Assembly (NCBI GenBank): GCA_016870675.1
Contig: VGAU01000079.1
Location: 1-7,626, forward strand
Direction: 5' to 3'
Length of the DNA: 7,626 nt
Source of the DNA: Actinomycetota bacterium
GTDB lineage: Bacteria; Actinomycetota; Humimicrobiia; Humimicrobiales; Humimicrobiaceae
The stretch's first letter is position 1, and each line of letters opens with the position of its first letter. The notes below the pieces were generated by a model, which was not told where the DNA came from, made no database searches, and was given only the letters and a program-made list of their open reading frames with translations. This document shows positions 1 through 6,684 of the stretch, one piece after another. The position numbers and the translations under genes are program-made.

Positions 1-24
1 CGATGTTAGAAAAATCAAAAAAAA

Positions 25-1059
25 ATGAGTTTCAAAAAAGTAACAATCAAAGAGATAGCAGAACTGGCCGGAGTTTCCAGGACTACAGTGTCAAGGGTTC
101 TTTCGGGTGGTGTTTTTGTAAGTAAGAATACAAAAGACAGGATTTTAAAGATTATTGAGGAAAAAGAATATAAGCCAAGCATCATTGCTCAGAGCTTGAG
201 AACTCATAGAACCAGAACAATTGGCTTGGTTTTGGCAGATATTGAAAATCCATATTACTCTAGAGTAGCTAAAGGAGTTATAGATGCAGCGGAAGCAAAG
301 AGATACAATGTAATATTATGTAACTCTAATAATGATATAAAGTTGGAGGAGAGGGATATAAGGACATTGATGGAAAGAGGAGTAGATGGTCTTCTTCTTA
401 CAACGGTCGAATTAAAAATGAAAACAATTGAGGACCTTAGAGATAAAGGATTCCCCTTTTTGTTGATAGACTGCAAACTGGATATCCCAGGTGTAAATTA
501 TGTTGTTAATGATGACTATTATGGTGCAGAGTTAGCTACTGAGTATCTAATTAAACTTGGCCATAAGAAAATATTTTTTCTTGGCAATAGAAAGTTACTA
601 AGCTTAAAAGAGAGATTCAGGGGATTTAAGGACACACTTAAACGACATAACATTGAAGGTAGTGGAAGCTTTGTGCCTAAGAAATTTATTAATATGGATA
701 ATACTTATGATATAGATGGTATTATTAAATATCTGGTAAACGGACAAGAAAATGTTACGGCTATATTTGCAGGGAATGACTATTTGGCTGTTAAATCAAT
801 TGAATCAATTACTGGCAGCGGTATTAAAGTACCTGAAGATATTTCAGTTATTGGATATGATAATATTAAAATCTCGTCCATGATTAAGGTACCCCTTACC
901 ACTATCAGACAACCCAAGTATTTGCTGGGCAAATTAGCTGCAGAACAGTTATTGGAGATATTGGAAAATAAGTCTAATATGAAAGTAAGACGAGTTATTT
1001 TAAGACCGGAATTGGTCATCAGACAATCCTGCAAAAGGATTGGAAATTATAAAAGTTAG
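25..1059 (+). CDS. LacI/GalR-family transcriptional regulator
   Basis: A full-length (344 aa) DNA-binding regulator of the LacI family, which normally represses sugar genes until a ligand binds. The N-terminal helix-turn-helix spans about residues 6-28 (IKEIAELAGVSRTTVSRVL). The hinge helix follows at about 49-60 (YKPSIIAQSLRT), where Gln replaces the more common Arg of the AR-S-L motif. From residue 65 (TIGLVLADIENPYYS) to the C-terminus it is a periplasmic-binding-protein-like ligand domain; landmarks are VDGLLL (120-125), AIFAGNDYLA (246-255), VIGYDN (275-280) and TTIRQP (292-297). An in-frame TAG at 7-9 makes ATG 25 the first possible ATG start. No good Shine-Dalgarno is visible, only an A-rich run. 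It lies 193 bases upstream of and co-directional with the transporter genes, so it is inferred to control them and perhaps itself. The ligand is unknown. Confidence 0.93.
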   Translation: MSFKKVTIKEIAELAGVSRTTVSRVLSGGVFVSKNTKDRILKIIEEKEYKPSIIAQSLRTHRTRTIGLVLADIENPYYSRVAKGVIDAAEAKRYNVILCNSNNDIKLEERDIRTLMERGVDGLLLTTVELKMKTIEDLRDKGFPFLLIDCKLDIPGVNYVVNDDYYGAELATEYLIKLGHKKIFFLGNRKLLSLKERFRGFKDTLKRHNIEGSGSFVPKKFINMDNTYDIDGIIKYLVNGQENVTAIFAGNDYLAVKSIESITGSGIKVPEDISVIGYDNIKISSMIKVPLTTIRQPKYLLGKLAAEQLLEILENKSNMKVRRVILRPELVIRQSCKRIGNYKS

Positions 1060-1071
1060 AGGAAAGGAGGT

Positions 1072-1105
1072 GCTGATCAGCTGACTGTTAAAATTAGAAA
1101 TTTTA
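1072..1105 (+). promoter_or_regulatory. Candidate palindromic operator sites behind the regulator gene
   Basis: Two short palindromes lie close together: a perfect 10-base GCTGATCAGC at 1072-1081, and TAAAATT-AGA-AATTTTA at 1089-1105. A third, TTAAAA-TCTG-TTTTAA at 1218-1233, lies just before the binding-protein gene. LacI-family repressors bind palindromes of about 14-20 bp, so any of these could be the operator. None has the central CG typical of many family members, and AT-rich palindromes arise easily by chance. No convincing promoter hexamers were found between 1060 and 1252, so transcription may also enter from the regulator gene. Confidence 0.25.
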
Positions 1106-1149
1106 GGAGGGGGTGGTAAAAAAAGAAAAAAGAAACCAATTTAAAAAAA

Positions 1150-1204
1150 GAGATTTGTCTATCTTTTAGACAGTGGCTAAACCGACCAAAAGCAAACAAA
1201 TCTC
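1150..1204 (+). promoter_or_regulatory. Structured leader: 9-bp inverted repeat with nested hairpin
   Basis: GAGATTTGT at 1150-1158 is perfectly complementary to ACAAATCTC at 1196-1204, enclosing 37 bases. Inside, GTCTA (1157-1161) can pair with TAGAC (1167-1171). Alternatively TTTAG (1165-1169) can pair with CTAAA (1177-1181). The inner hairpin shares two bases with the outer stem, so the structures compete. This would be the 5' untranslated leader of the binding-protein gene, ending 48 bases before its start. No U-run follows the 3' arm, so it is not an obvious terminator. It matches no riboswitch class known to me. It may be a regulatory RNA fold or an operator pair. Confidence 0.4.
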
Positions 1205-1252
1205 AAAGGTAATTTTATTAAAATCTGTTTTAAAAGTAAAATAGGAAAGGAT

Positions 1253-2329
1253 ATGAAAATGAAAAAATCATTATTATGGATAGTAGTATTGCTATTAAGT
1301 ATAGCAATGGTTGCAGTGTTTTCTCTAGCAGGTTGTAAGGCAAAAGCAGCTGCTGAAGAGGAAGCAGCAGCAGAGGAAGAAGCAGTTGAAGAGGAAGCAG
1401 TTAAAGAGGAAGTTGAAGAAGTAGCAGAGGAAGAATTCACCATATTATATGTATCAGGAATTGCTGATCCTTTCATGTACATGTTGGGAAAGGGCGCTAA
1501 GGCGAAGGCTGAAGAACTTGGTGTAAACTTTTTGGAAGCAGAATATGCAAAATCATGGGGCCCGGAAGCACAGATTCCAATTCTTGAAGCAGCTACAGCA
1601 GCTGGTGGCATAGATCTTATTATTGTTGTTCCAACTTCCACAGAAGCACTTATTGCACCTCTTAAAAAACTATACGACCAAGGCATTGCAATCATTACAG
1701 CAGATTGCTTTTTAGGTGATGGTGATTATTCAGTAGAGAGCAATTACTCCTTCCCGCTTGCCTATGTTGGAACAGACAATAAATTAGGCGGATTACAAAT
1801 TGCTGATCATATGGCAGAGATGCTTGGAGAAGAAGGGGAAGTCTTTATCCAGAACACCAATCCTGATACATCATCTGTTGTTGCTAGGGGTGAGGGTTTT
1901 ACTGAAGGAATAGCTAAATACCCGAATATGACCCTAGTTGGTGAAGAATGGTGTCTTGATGTTCAGCAGACTGCACAGGATCAAACAGCGACAATACTTC
2001 AGAAATACCCGGATCTCGCAGGTGTCTTTGGAGTAAACTTGTTCAGTGCTCAAGGCGCATATCAGGCTGTTGTAAATGCAGGTCTTACCGGTGTTGTTAA
2101 GATTGCTTCATGGGATGCGACTCCGGATCTGATCAATGCACTAAAAGAGGGCAAGGTTGATCTAGTACTCGCGCAAAAACCATATGAAGTGGGTCAACTT
2201 TCAGTTGAGGCTGGCTACAATTACCTGGCAAATGGGATAGAGCCTGATAAAAGGATTATACCAGGATTTGAATTCTTTACAGCAGAGAATGTAGATGATC
2301 CTGATATGCAGCAGTGGATTTACCAATAA
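1253..2329 (+). CDS. Sugar ABC transporter substrate-binding lipoprotein (RbsB-like, Peripla_BP_4 type)
   Basis: Extracytoplasmic receptor that captures a sugar and delivers it to the permeases encoded downstream. Residues 1-28 form a lipoprotein signal: basic MKMKK, a hydrophobic core, and lipobox LAGC with Cys28 as the predicted lipidated residue. Residues 29-61 are a tether made almost entirely of Ala, Glu, Val and Lys. The binding domain starts at EFTILYVSG (61-69). It carries family landmarks such as DLIIVVPTSTEALI (121-134), YVGTDNKLGG (171-180), GVFGVN (257-262) and a C-terminal hinge region near LAQKPYEVGQLSVEA (306-320). Length (358 aa) is usual once the linker is discounted. AGGAAAGG at 1243-1250 lies only 2 bases before ATG 1253 but 8 before the in-frame ATG 1259, so the second Met may be the true start. 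The ligand cannot be told from sequence alone. Confidence 0.93.
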   Translation: MKMKKSLLWIVVLLLSIAMVAVFSLAGCKAKAAAEEEAAAEEEAVEEEAVKEEVEEVAEEEFTILYVSGIADPFMYMLGKGAKAKAEELGVNFLEAEYAKSWGPEAQIPILEAATAAGGIDLIIVVPTSTEALIAPLKKLYDQGIAIITADCFLGDGDYSVESNYSFPLAYVGTDNKLGGLQIADHMAEMLGEEGEVFIQNTNPDTSSVVARGEGFTEGIAKYPNMTLVGEEWCLDVQQTAQDQTATILQKYPDLAGVFGVNLFSAQGAYQAVVNAGLTGVVKIASWDATPDLINALKEGKVDLVLAQKPYEVGQLSVEAGYNYLANGIEPDKRIIPGFEFFTAENVDDPDMQQWIYQ

Positions 2330-2362
2330 ATAGAGGATTGTAGCATATTGTTGTTTTATTAA

Positions 2363-2398
2363 AATACAGAGGGTTAATGTTTTTTAACTCTCTGTATT
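2363..2398 (+). promoter_or_regulatory. Strong intercistronic hairpin between binding protein and permease
   Basis: Arms 2363-2377 and 2384-2398 form a 15-bp stem with a single G-U pair and a 6-base loop (TGTTTT). It starts 34 bases after the binding-protein stop and ends 26 bases before the permease start. No U-tract follows, so it is unlikely to be a full terminator. In other binding-protein operons (malE-malF is the classic case) such a stem protects the upstream mRNA from 3' exonucleases and gives excess binding protein over membrane subunits. That role is inferred here. Partial termination is the alternative. Confidence 0.7.
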
Positions 2399-2424
2399 AA
2401 ATTTATAAAAGGCAGAAGGATCAA

Positions 2425-3501
2425 TTGGATACTAATAAAAATTCAATACTAAGCTTAAGTCAAAGCCTTCTAAGTATATTGGCAAGAAACTGGGCGCTAT
2501 TATTCGTTTTAGTTTTAATTTTAATATTCAGCTTTACTGGAATAAATTTTTTTAGTTATAAAAATTTTCAGAATATATTCCACCTTTCCACAATCTATCT
2601 ACTTCTCGCATCATCAGAGACATTTGTAATAATCACTGGAGGCATTGATCTATCTGTTGGATTTGTGATGGGATTATCTTCAGTTCTGTCTGCAACTATA
2701 ATGCGGGAACTGCATGCTGCTAATTTTACCCCAGCTTTGAGCATTTCAATTGGCAGCATAGTTGGACTTATTGTATGCATTATTCCGGGACTTATCAATG
2801 GAGTACTTATAACAAAGTATAGAGTCCCCCCTTTTATTTCAACCCTCGGTATGGGTGGAATAGCCAGCGGTATAACTCTCGTAATGTGTGAAGGATTTCC
2901 TGTGACATTTTTACCTCCATATCTTACTGGTATAGGGAATGGCTATCTGATTTATATACTCCCTGGCAAAGCTATCAGTTTTTTCAACAGGCCTGAAGGA
3001 ATAGCCGTGGAAGAGTTAAGGAATCTCATCAGGATAATTCCAAACTCACTTATGTTTAATTTTATTATTATTTTTATTTTATGGCATATATTAAAAAATA
3101 CAAAATTTGGACAGCACACATATGCAATTGGTGGCAGCATGGATGCTGCAGTCAGAGCTGGAATCAATACAAACAAGCATCTCATAATTATATATACATT
3201 ATCCTCTTTTTTAGCAGGGCTTGCTGGTGTTTTTAATGTATTCCAGACGGGTATTGGAAATTTTACGCCATTTACTGCAATGTATGAACTAATAGCAATT
3301 GCGGCTGTTATAATAGGAGGGGCAAGCCTCATGGGCGGCAAAGGCAGAATATTTGGGTCTATAATCGGTGTGATTCTCCTAAGAATTATTGAAAATGGGC
3401 TTCACCTGTCAGGTGTGGATCCATTTTTCAGATTTATTGCAGTTGGGCTGATCCTGATAGTTGCTGTAGTCATTGACCAATTATTTCCAGATTTGTTGTA
3501 G
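2425..3501 (+). CDS. Sugar ABC transporter permease, first copy (RbsC-like, BPD_transp_2)
   Basis: Integral membrane subunit of the importer, 358 aa. A hydrophobic segment at about residues 22-42 is followed by the family hallmark ETFVIITGGIDLSVG (65-79). More membrane segments follow at about 82-92, 105-130, 138-156, 208-223, 254-273, 286-300 and 309-351. The cytoplasmic coupling stretch NTKFGQHTYAIGG (225-237), with DAAVRAGIN after it, is where the ATPase would dock. GGASLMGGKG (298-307) is also typical. Translation begins at TTG 2425, with GAAGGA at 2415-2420 placed 4 bases upstream; no in-frame ATG precedes the first conserved segment. Compared with E. coli RbsC it has a longer loop at about 165-206 (PGKAISFF then a charged stretch), shared with the next gene. 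It probably forms a heterodimer with that paralog. Confidence 0.92.
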   Translation: MDTNKNSILSLSQSLLSILARNWALLFVLVLILIFSFTGINFFSYKNFQNIFHLSTIYLLLASSETFVIITGGIDLSVGFVMGLSSVLSATIMRELHAANFTPALSISIGSIVGLIVCIIPGLINGVLITKYRVPPFISTLGMGGIASGITLVMCEGFPVTFLPPYLTGIGNGYLIYILPGKAISFFNRPEGIAVEELRNLIRIIPNSLMFNFIIIFILWHILKNTKFGQHTYAIGGSMDAAVRAGINTNKHLIIIYTLSSFLAGLAGVFNVFQTGIGNFTPFTAMYELIAIAAVIIGGASLMGGKGRIFGSIIGVILLRIIENGLHLSGVDPFFRFIAVGLILIVAVVIDQLFPDLL

Positions 3502-3515
3502 TGAGGAAGTATTTA

Positions 3516-4595
3516 ATGGCAGATATAACAATAACAACTAGAAAAAATGGCTTACAAAAATTCTTTTCACAATTGGGAAATAGATGGGCAATCATTTTCC
3601 TTTTTTTAGAAATAATACTATTCAGTATTATTTCACCAGGATTCTTTTCTGTTAAGGGTGCTCAAGTAATTCTAATTAATAGCCCATTTATTCTTTTTCT
3701 CAGCCTGGCAGAGACATTTGTCATAATCTCAGGCGGAATTGACCTTTCTGTTGGCTTTGTAATGGGCTTTTCAAGCGTAGTATCGGCAAAATTGATTGTC
3801 GCATTCGTTGGGTTGGGTATGAATGATTTATTAAGTATAATTGTTGGAATAGTTATAACCTTATGCATAGGGATAATACCAGGACTTGTAAATGGAATAC
3901 TCGTAGCCCGATTAAAAGTACCGCCATTTATTGCTACATTTTCCATGATTGGCATAACACATGGTATTTCTGAACTATTAATAAAAGGTTCATATATAAG
4001 AAATTTGCCTCCAATTGCTGGCAGAATTGGAAATGGAAGTTTAATTAATATAGTTCCAGGCAAGACTGTATCATTTTTTATCAGCCCCACAATACAGCGG
4101 GGGGATCAATTGATTGAGATACTTCCTACTGTGTTTGTAATTCCATTTATATTTATATTATTTTTTGCATTCATATTAAAAAGCACTAAATTTGGACAGC
4201 ACACCTATGCAATCGGCGGAAATGTTGATGCTGCAATCAGGGCCGGTATCAATGTAAAGACTCATTTAATAAAAATCTACATGCTGTCATCTTTTTTTTC
4301 TACAGTTGCAGGAATAATGTATGTATTTAGATATGTAACTGGAAAGGCAGATGCTGGTGCGATGTTTTTGCTTGATGGTATTATTGCAGTTGTAATTGGA
4401 GGTGCAAGCCTTTATGGCGGTATTGGTTCAGTATGGAAAACTTTAATAGGATGTTTTATTATATTAGTAATGGAAAATGGACTCCGAATGTTGGGTGTCC
4501 CAACTTTCTATAAATTAATAGTTATTGGCATAATTTTAATTTTTGCAGTACTGATTGATCAATTGTCACCTGAATTAATTCACAGGGAGGAATGA
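3516..4595 (+). CDS. Sugar ABC transporter permease, second paralogous copy (RbsC-like)
   Basis: Second membrane subunit, 359 aa from the chosen start. It repeats the architecture of its neighbour: ETFVIISGGIDLSVG near the N-terminal third, the coupling stretch KFGQHTYAIGGNVDAAIRAGIN, GGASLYGG, and the same enlarged loop marked by PGKTVSFF. The reading frame opens at GTG 3501, which would overlap the previous stop by one base (TAGTG). However, GAGGAAG at 3503-3509 sits 6 bases before ATG 3516, a textbook spacing, so 3516 is preferred. The two permeases are clearly related but diverged over their whole length, as expected for an old tandem duplication whose products pair as a heterodimer. The TGA at 4593-4595 is only 4 bases before the ATPase start, so they are almost certainly co-translated. 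Confidence 0.92.
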   Translation: MADITITTRKNGLQKFFSQLGNRWAIIFLFLEIILFSIISPGFFSVKGAQVILINSPFILFLSLAETFVIISGGIDLSVGFVMGFSSVVSAKLIVAFVGLGMNDLLSIIVGIVITLCIGIIPGLVNGILVARLKVPPFIATFSMIGITHGISELLIKGSYIRNLPPIAGRIGNGSLINIVPGKTVSFFISPTIQRGDQLIEILPTVFVIPFIFILFFAFILKSTKFGQHTYAIGGNVDAAIRAGINVKTHLIKIYMLSSFFSTVAGIMYVFRYVTGKADAGAMFLLDGIIAVVIGGASLYGGIGSVWKTLIGCFIILVMENGLRMLGVPTFYKLIVIGIILIFAVLIDQLSPELIHREE

Positions 4596-4599
4596 AGGA

Positions 4600-5361
4600 A
4601 TGGAATACTTGATTGAAGTAAAAAATTTGACTAAGAGATTCGGCGGACTTGTAGCAGTAGATAATGTGAGTATGGGAGTTAAAGAGGGGGAGGTCGTCGG
4701 GCTTCTGGGTGATAATGGAGCTGGAAAATCCACTCTTATAAAAATGATTTCCGGAGTTTATAAACCTGATGGAGGTAAGATCTTTTTTGAGGGTAAAGAA
4801 GTAAAGATCGACAGTCCCATAAAAGCTCTTTCAATTGCTATTGAAACACTTTATCAGGACCTTGCACTGGCTGAGAATTTAAATGTATATTCTAATATAT
4901 TTCTTGGGCGTGAGAAATTAAGAAAAGTACTTAAATTCATAAATGTCCTGGATAATAATTATATGCATGATGAATCTAAAAAAGTATTGAAAAGGCTAGA
5001 AATAGAAGTTCCATCATTGAGGAACAGAATAAGTACACTATCAGGTGGCCAGAGGCAGGCAGTGGCAATCTCCCGTTCCATATATTGGAATGCGAAGTTA
5101 CTTATTATGGATGAACCTACTGCGGCATTGGGCGTTACAGAGCAGAAAAAAGTTTTAGGCCTTATAAGATTATTAAGATCACAAGGTATTGGAATAATTG
5201 TAATCAGCCACCAACTCTATGATGTATTTTCAGTTTCCGACAGACTGGTGATATTGCGTAGAGGGGAAAAAGTTGCAGAGAGAAATGTTAAGGAGACGAA
5301 TCCTGATGAGGTCGTTAGTCTGATAGTCGGAGCAGAAAAGGTCGCACAGAGAAGTGATTAA
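4600..5361 (+). CDS. Sugar ABC transporter ATP-binding protein, single domain
   Basis: Cytoplasmic ATPase that powers the importer, 253 aa. All motifs are intact: Walker A GDNGAGKST (37-45), Q-loop Gln86 in LYQD, signature LSGGQ (147-151), Walker B LLIMDEPT (167-174), D-loop AALG, and H-loop His204 in VISH. The early RFGGLVAVDNVS stretch is typical of carbohydrate importers. RbsA/MglA-type proteins fuse two ATPase domains in about 500 aa. This one has a single domain, like FrcA-type systems, so two copies must pair under the two permeases. The start at ATG 4600 follows GGGAGG (4585-4590) by 9 bases. An ATG at 4592 overlaps the preceding stop but is in the wrong frame. The gene follows permease 2 after 4 bases. 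Confidence 0.94.
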   Translation: MEYLIEVKNLTKRFGGLVAVDNVSMGVKEGEVVGLLGDNGAGKSTLIKMISGVYKPDGGKIFFEGKEVKIDSPIKALSIAIETLYQDLALAENLNVYSNIFLGREKLRKVLKFINVLDNNYMHDESKKVLKRLEIEVPSLRNRISTLSGGQRQAVAISRSIYWNAKLLIMDEPTAALGVTEQKKVLGLIRLLRSQGIGIIVISHQLYDVFSVSDRLVILRRGEKVAERNVKETNPDEVVSLIVGAEKVAQRSD

Positions 5362-5486
5362 TAAGAATTTTTGTAAAAATCTGCTTAAGATTGTATGACA
5401 TTAGTATTGATTAGAGCTTTAATTTGTGAAATCTATTTTTTATGTAAAGTGGTAGTAAGTAAAAAATGGAGGATTGGGAGAGTTAT

Positions 5487-6431
5487 ATGGAATATATTCT
5501 GGGAGTTGATGGAGGAGGGTCAAAAACCAGTGTTCAAATTGCAGAAACCAGTGGAAAAGCTGTTTCTCAAGTGGTTTCCGGTTCGAGTAATTATAAAAGT
5601 GTTGGAATAAATAGAGCAATAGAAAATCTCAATACAGCGGTGTTTGATGCTATTAAAAAATTAAGAGCGTCTGAAGCTATTTATTTTATAAGTTCTTGTT
5701 TCGGTTTTGCAGGTAATGATGCTGGCGAAGATTCTAAAACCTATAAGGAAATTGTGTTTAATAAGAAACTTAGAGGTTATCTTAACTCAAAGGGTACTAT
5801 TATCTGTAATGATACAAGAATTGGTCTCGAGTCAGGAAGTGAAAATAAAAATAAAATAATAGTTATTGCAGGAACAGGCTCAAACTGCCTGGGAATTAAC
5901 GAAGATGGTAAACAGATAAGGGCAAGCGGCTGGGATTATATTCTTGCGGACGAAGGAAGTGGATACGCAGTGGGTCTTAAAGCATTAAAGGCAATTATGA
6001 AAGCTTATGATAGCAGGGGTGAAAAAACTCTCCTTTCCAGAACAATACTAAAAGAATTGAATTTAAAAAAGGCATTGGATTTAGTCAAGTGGGCATACGA
6101 TAGGCCATTTTCAAAGGTGAAAATTGGAGCGCTGGCAAAAACGGTATGTAAGACCACAGAAATGGGGGACAAGGTGAGTATTAATATATTGGCTGAAGAA
6201 GCAGAAGAAGCTGCAATTTCTGTTATTACTGTTGCTCATAAACTTGGTTTTGAAGATAAGGATTTTGATCTTATATTTGTTGGTGGCTTGTTTAAATGTG
6301 AAAAGTATTTTAAAAATATTCTAATACATAGATTAAGAGAAAAGTTCCCTCATATTAATTTTAAACCGCTAATAGGAAATCCTGTCGAAGGAGCTATAAA
6401 ACTGGCTGTTGAAAGATTGAAGGATTTTTAA
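5487..6431 (+). CDS. BadF/BadG-type ATPase, N-acetylglucosamine-kinase-like sugar kinase
   Basis: A 314-aa protein of the ASKHA fold. Phosphate-1 motif GVDGGGSKT is at residues 6-14, NDT at 108-110, GTGSN at 129-133, GWDYILADEGSGYAVG at 148-163, and a second glycine pair in FVGGLF at 264-269. These match the BadF/BadG/BcrA/BcrD family in the branch containing N-acetylglucosamine kinase. It lacks the iron-sulfur activase features of the CoA-dehydratase branch as far as I can see. Its likely role is cytoplasmic ATP-dependent phosphorylation of the imported sugar or amino sugar; this is inferred from family and operon. The frame opens at ATG 5466, but GGGAG at 5476-5480 lies 6 bases before ATG 5487, and MEYILGVDGGG is the usual family N-terminus, so 5487 is chosen. 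A 125-base gap separates it from the ATPase gene, with no clear promoter. Confidence 0.88.
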   Translation: MEYILGVDGGGSKTSVQIAETSGKAVSQVVSGSSNYKSVGINRAIENLNTAVFDAIKKLRASEAIYFISSCFGFAGNDAGEDSKTYKEIVFNKKLRGYLNSKGTIICNDTRIGLESGSENKNKIIVIAGTGSNCLGINEDGKQIRASGWDYILADEGSGYAVGLKALKAIMKAYDSRGEKTLLSRTILKELNLKKALDLVKWAYDRPFSKVKIGALAKTVCKTTEMGDKVSINILAEEAEEAAISVITVAHKLGFEDKDFDLIFVGGLFKCEKYFKNILIHRLREKFPHINFKPLIGNPVEGAIKLAVERLKDF

Positions 6432-6459
6432 TAATATTGCTCTGCATATTGAATTTTAG

Positions 6460-6517
6460 TAACAAAAGCGGGAACCCTCGGTTTTTCAAATCCGAGATGA
6501 GAGCTATTTTTTTGTTA
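6460..6517 (+). terminator. Probable bidirectional Rho-independent terminator
   Basis: TAACAAAAGC at 6460-6469 can pair with GCT at 6503-6505 and with the T-run plus GTTA at 6507-6517. Nested inside, CTCGG (6477-6481) pairs with CCGAG (6492-6496). The 3' side carries seven consecutive T (6507-6513), and the 5' side is A-rich, so it could work from both directions. It lies 28 bases after the kinase stop and directly before the tRNA promoter, which fits a transcription boundary. The stem has an internal loop, so strength is uncertain. Confidence 0.55.
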
Positions 6518-6546
6518 TCGACTTTACCTCTTATTTTTTGTATACT
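6518..6546 (+). promoter_or_regulatory. Sigma-70-type promoter for the leader and tRNA cluster
   Basis: TCGACT (6518-6523) and TATACT (6541-6546) are separated by 17 bases, matching four and five of six consensus positions. The start point would be near 6553. Transcription from here would run through the tnpB-like remnant and then tRNA-Thr, tRNA-Tyr and tRNA-Thr. Its position immediately after the terminator supports it being the cluster's own promoter. Confidence 0.6.
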
Positions 6547-6552
6547 CTTTTC

Positions 6553-6680
6553 TAATAGGGTGGGACACACCCGAATTAAAGCCTGTGGAGAAACCAACCT
6601 CTGCACCGCAAGTTGACTCTGTGAAGCAGGAACCAAATCCCCAACGGGATGCACGGTAATTTATTGCCGTGAGGATGTCA
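6553..6680 (+). ncRNA. Omega-RNA-like scaffold / IS right end, leader of tRNA operon
   Basis: TnpB guide (omega) RNAs are made from the 3' end of tnpB through the transposon right end, with the guide taken from flanking DNA. This stretch has that layout. A small hairpin GGGTG/CACCC lies at 6558-6572 and a conserved-looking GTGAAGCAGGAA at 6621-6632. A terminal 8-bp hairpin follows (6652-6659 with 6664-6671, loop TTTA, one G-U), and then AGGATGTCA. From memory the ISDra2 RNA ends in a similar CACG...CGTG hairpin followed by AGGTTCAA. If the right end is at about 6680, the guide position begins at 6681 and covers CTTT plus the 5' end of tRNA-Thr. Function is untested; it may be only a scar. Confidence 0.4.
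6558..6659 (+). pseudogene. Remnant of a tnpB (IS200/IS605, IS1341-type) 3' end
   Basis: The frame ending at TAA 6657-6659 reads WDTPELKPVEKPTSA and then VDSVKQEPNPQRDAR. The PEL-KPVE and VKQE strings are typical of the extreme C-terminus of TnpB proteins. The adjacent frame reads VGHTRIKACGE, which is the other common TnpB ending; related families read the same conserved nucleotides in different frames. Nothing upstream encodes the RuvC nuclease or zinc-finger parts: bases before 6552 are terminator and promoter. No functional protein is made. I identify it from motif memory, not from a search, and the short length leaves real uncertainty. Confidence 0.55.
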
Positions 6681-6684
6681 CTTT

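Noticed and set aside
1113..1169. An 18-codon GTG-started frame (MVKKEKRNQF...) behind AGGAGG
   Set aside because: The ribosome-binding site is only 2 bases from the GTG, the peptide is just Lys-rich low complexity, and it runs into the leader stem; not enough to call a gene.
1177..1695. A 172-codon minus-strand frame opposite the binding-protein start
   Set aside because: It is the mirror of the Glu/Ala repeat (Ser/Ala runs) and the leader; it has no ribosome-binding site and no family resemblance.
5362..5486. A separate promoter for the kinase gene
   Set aside because: TTGATT and TTGTGA are present, but no acceptable -10 box lies 16-18 bases downstream of either.
5395..5610. A 71-codon plus-strand frame overlapping the kinase start
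   Set aside because: It shares DNA with the well-supported kinase frame, lacks a Shine-Dalgarno and shows no recognisable domain.
6523..6527. TTTAC as the target-adjacent motif or left end of the IS remnant
   Set aside because: It lies within the promoter spacer, and a five-base motif in AT-rich DNA is too common; no left-end hairpin is evident beside it.
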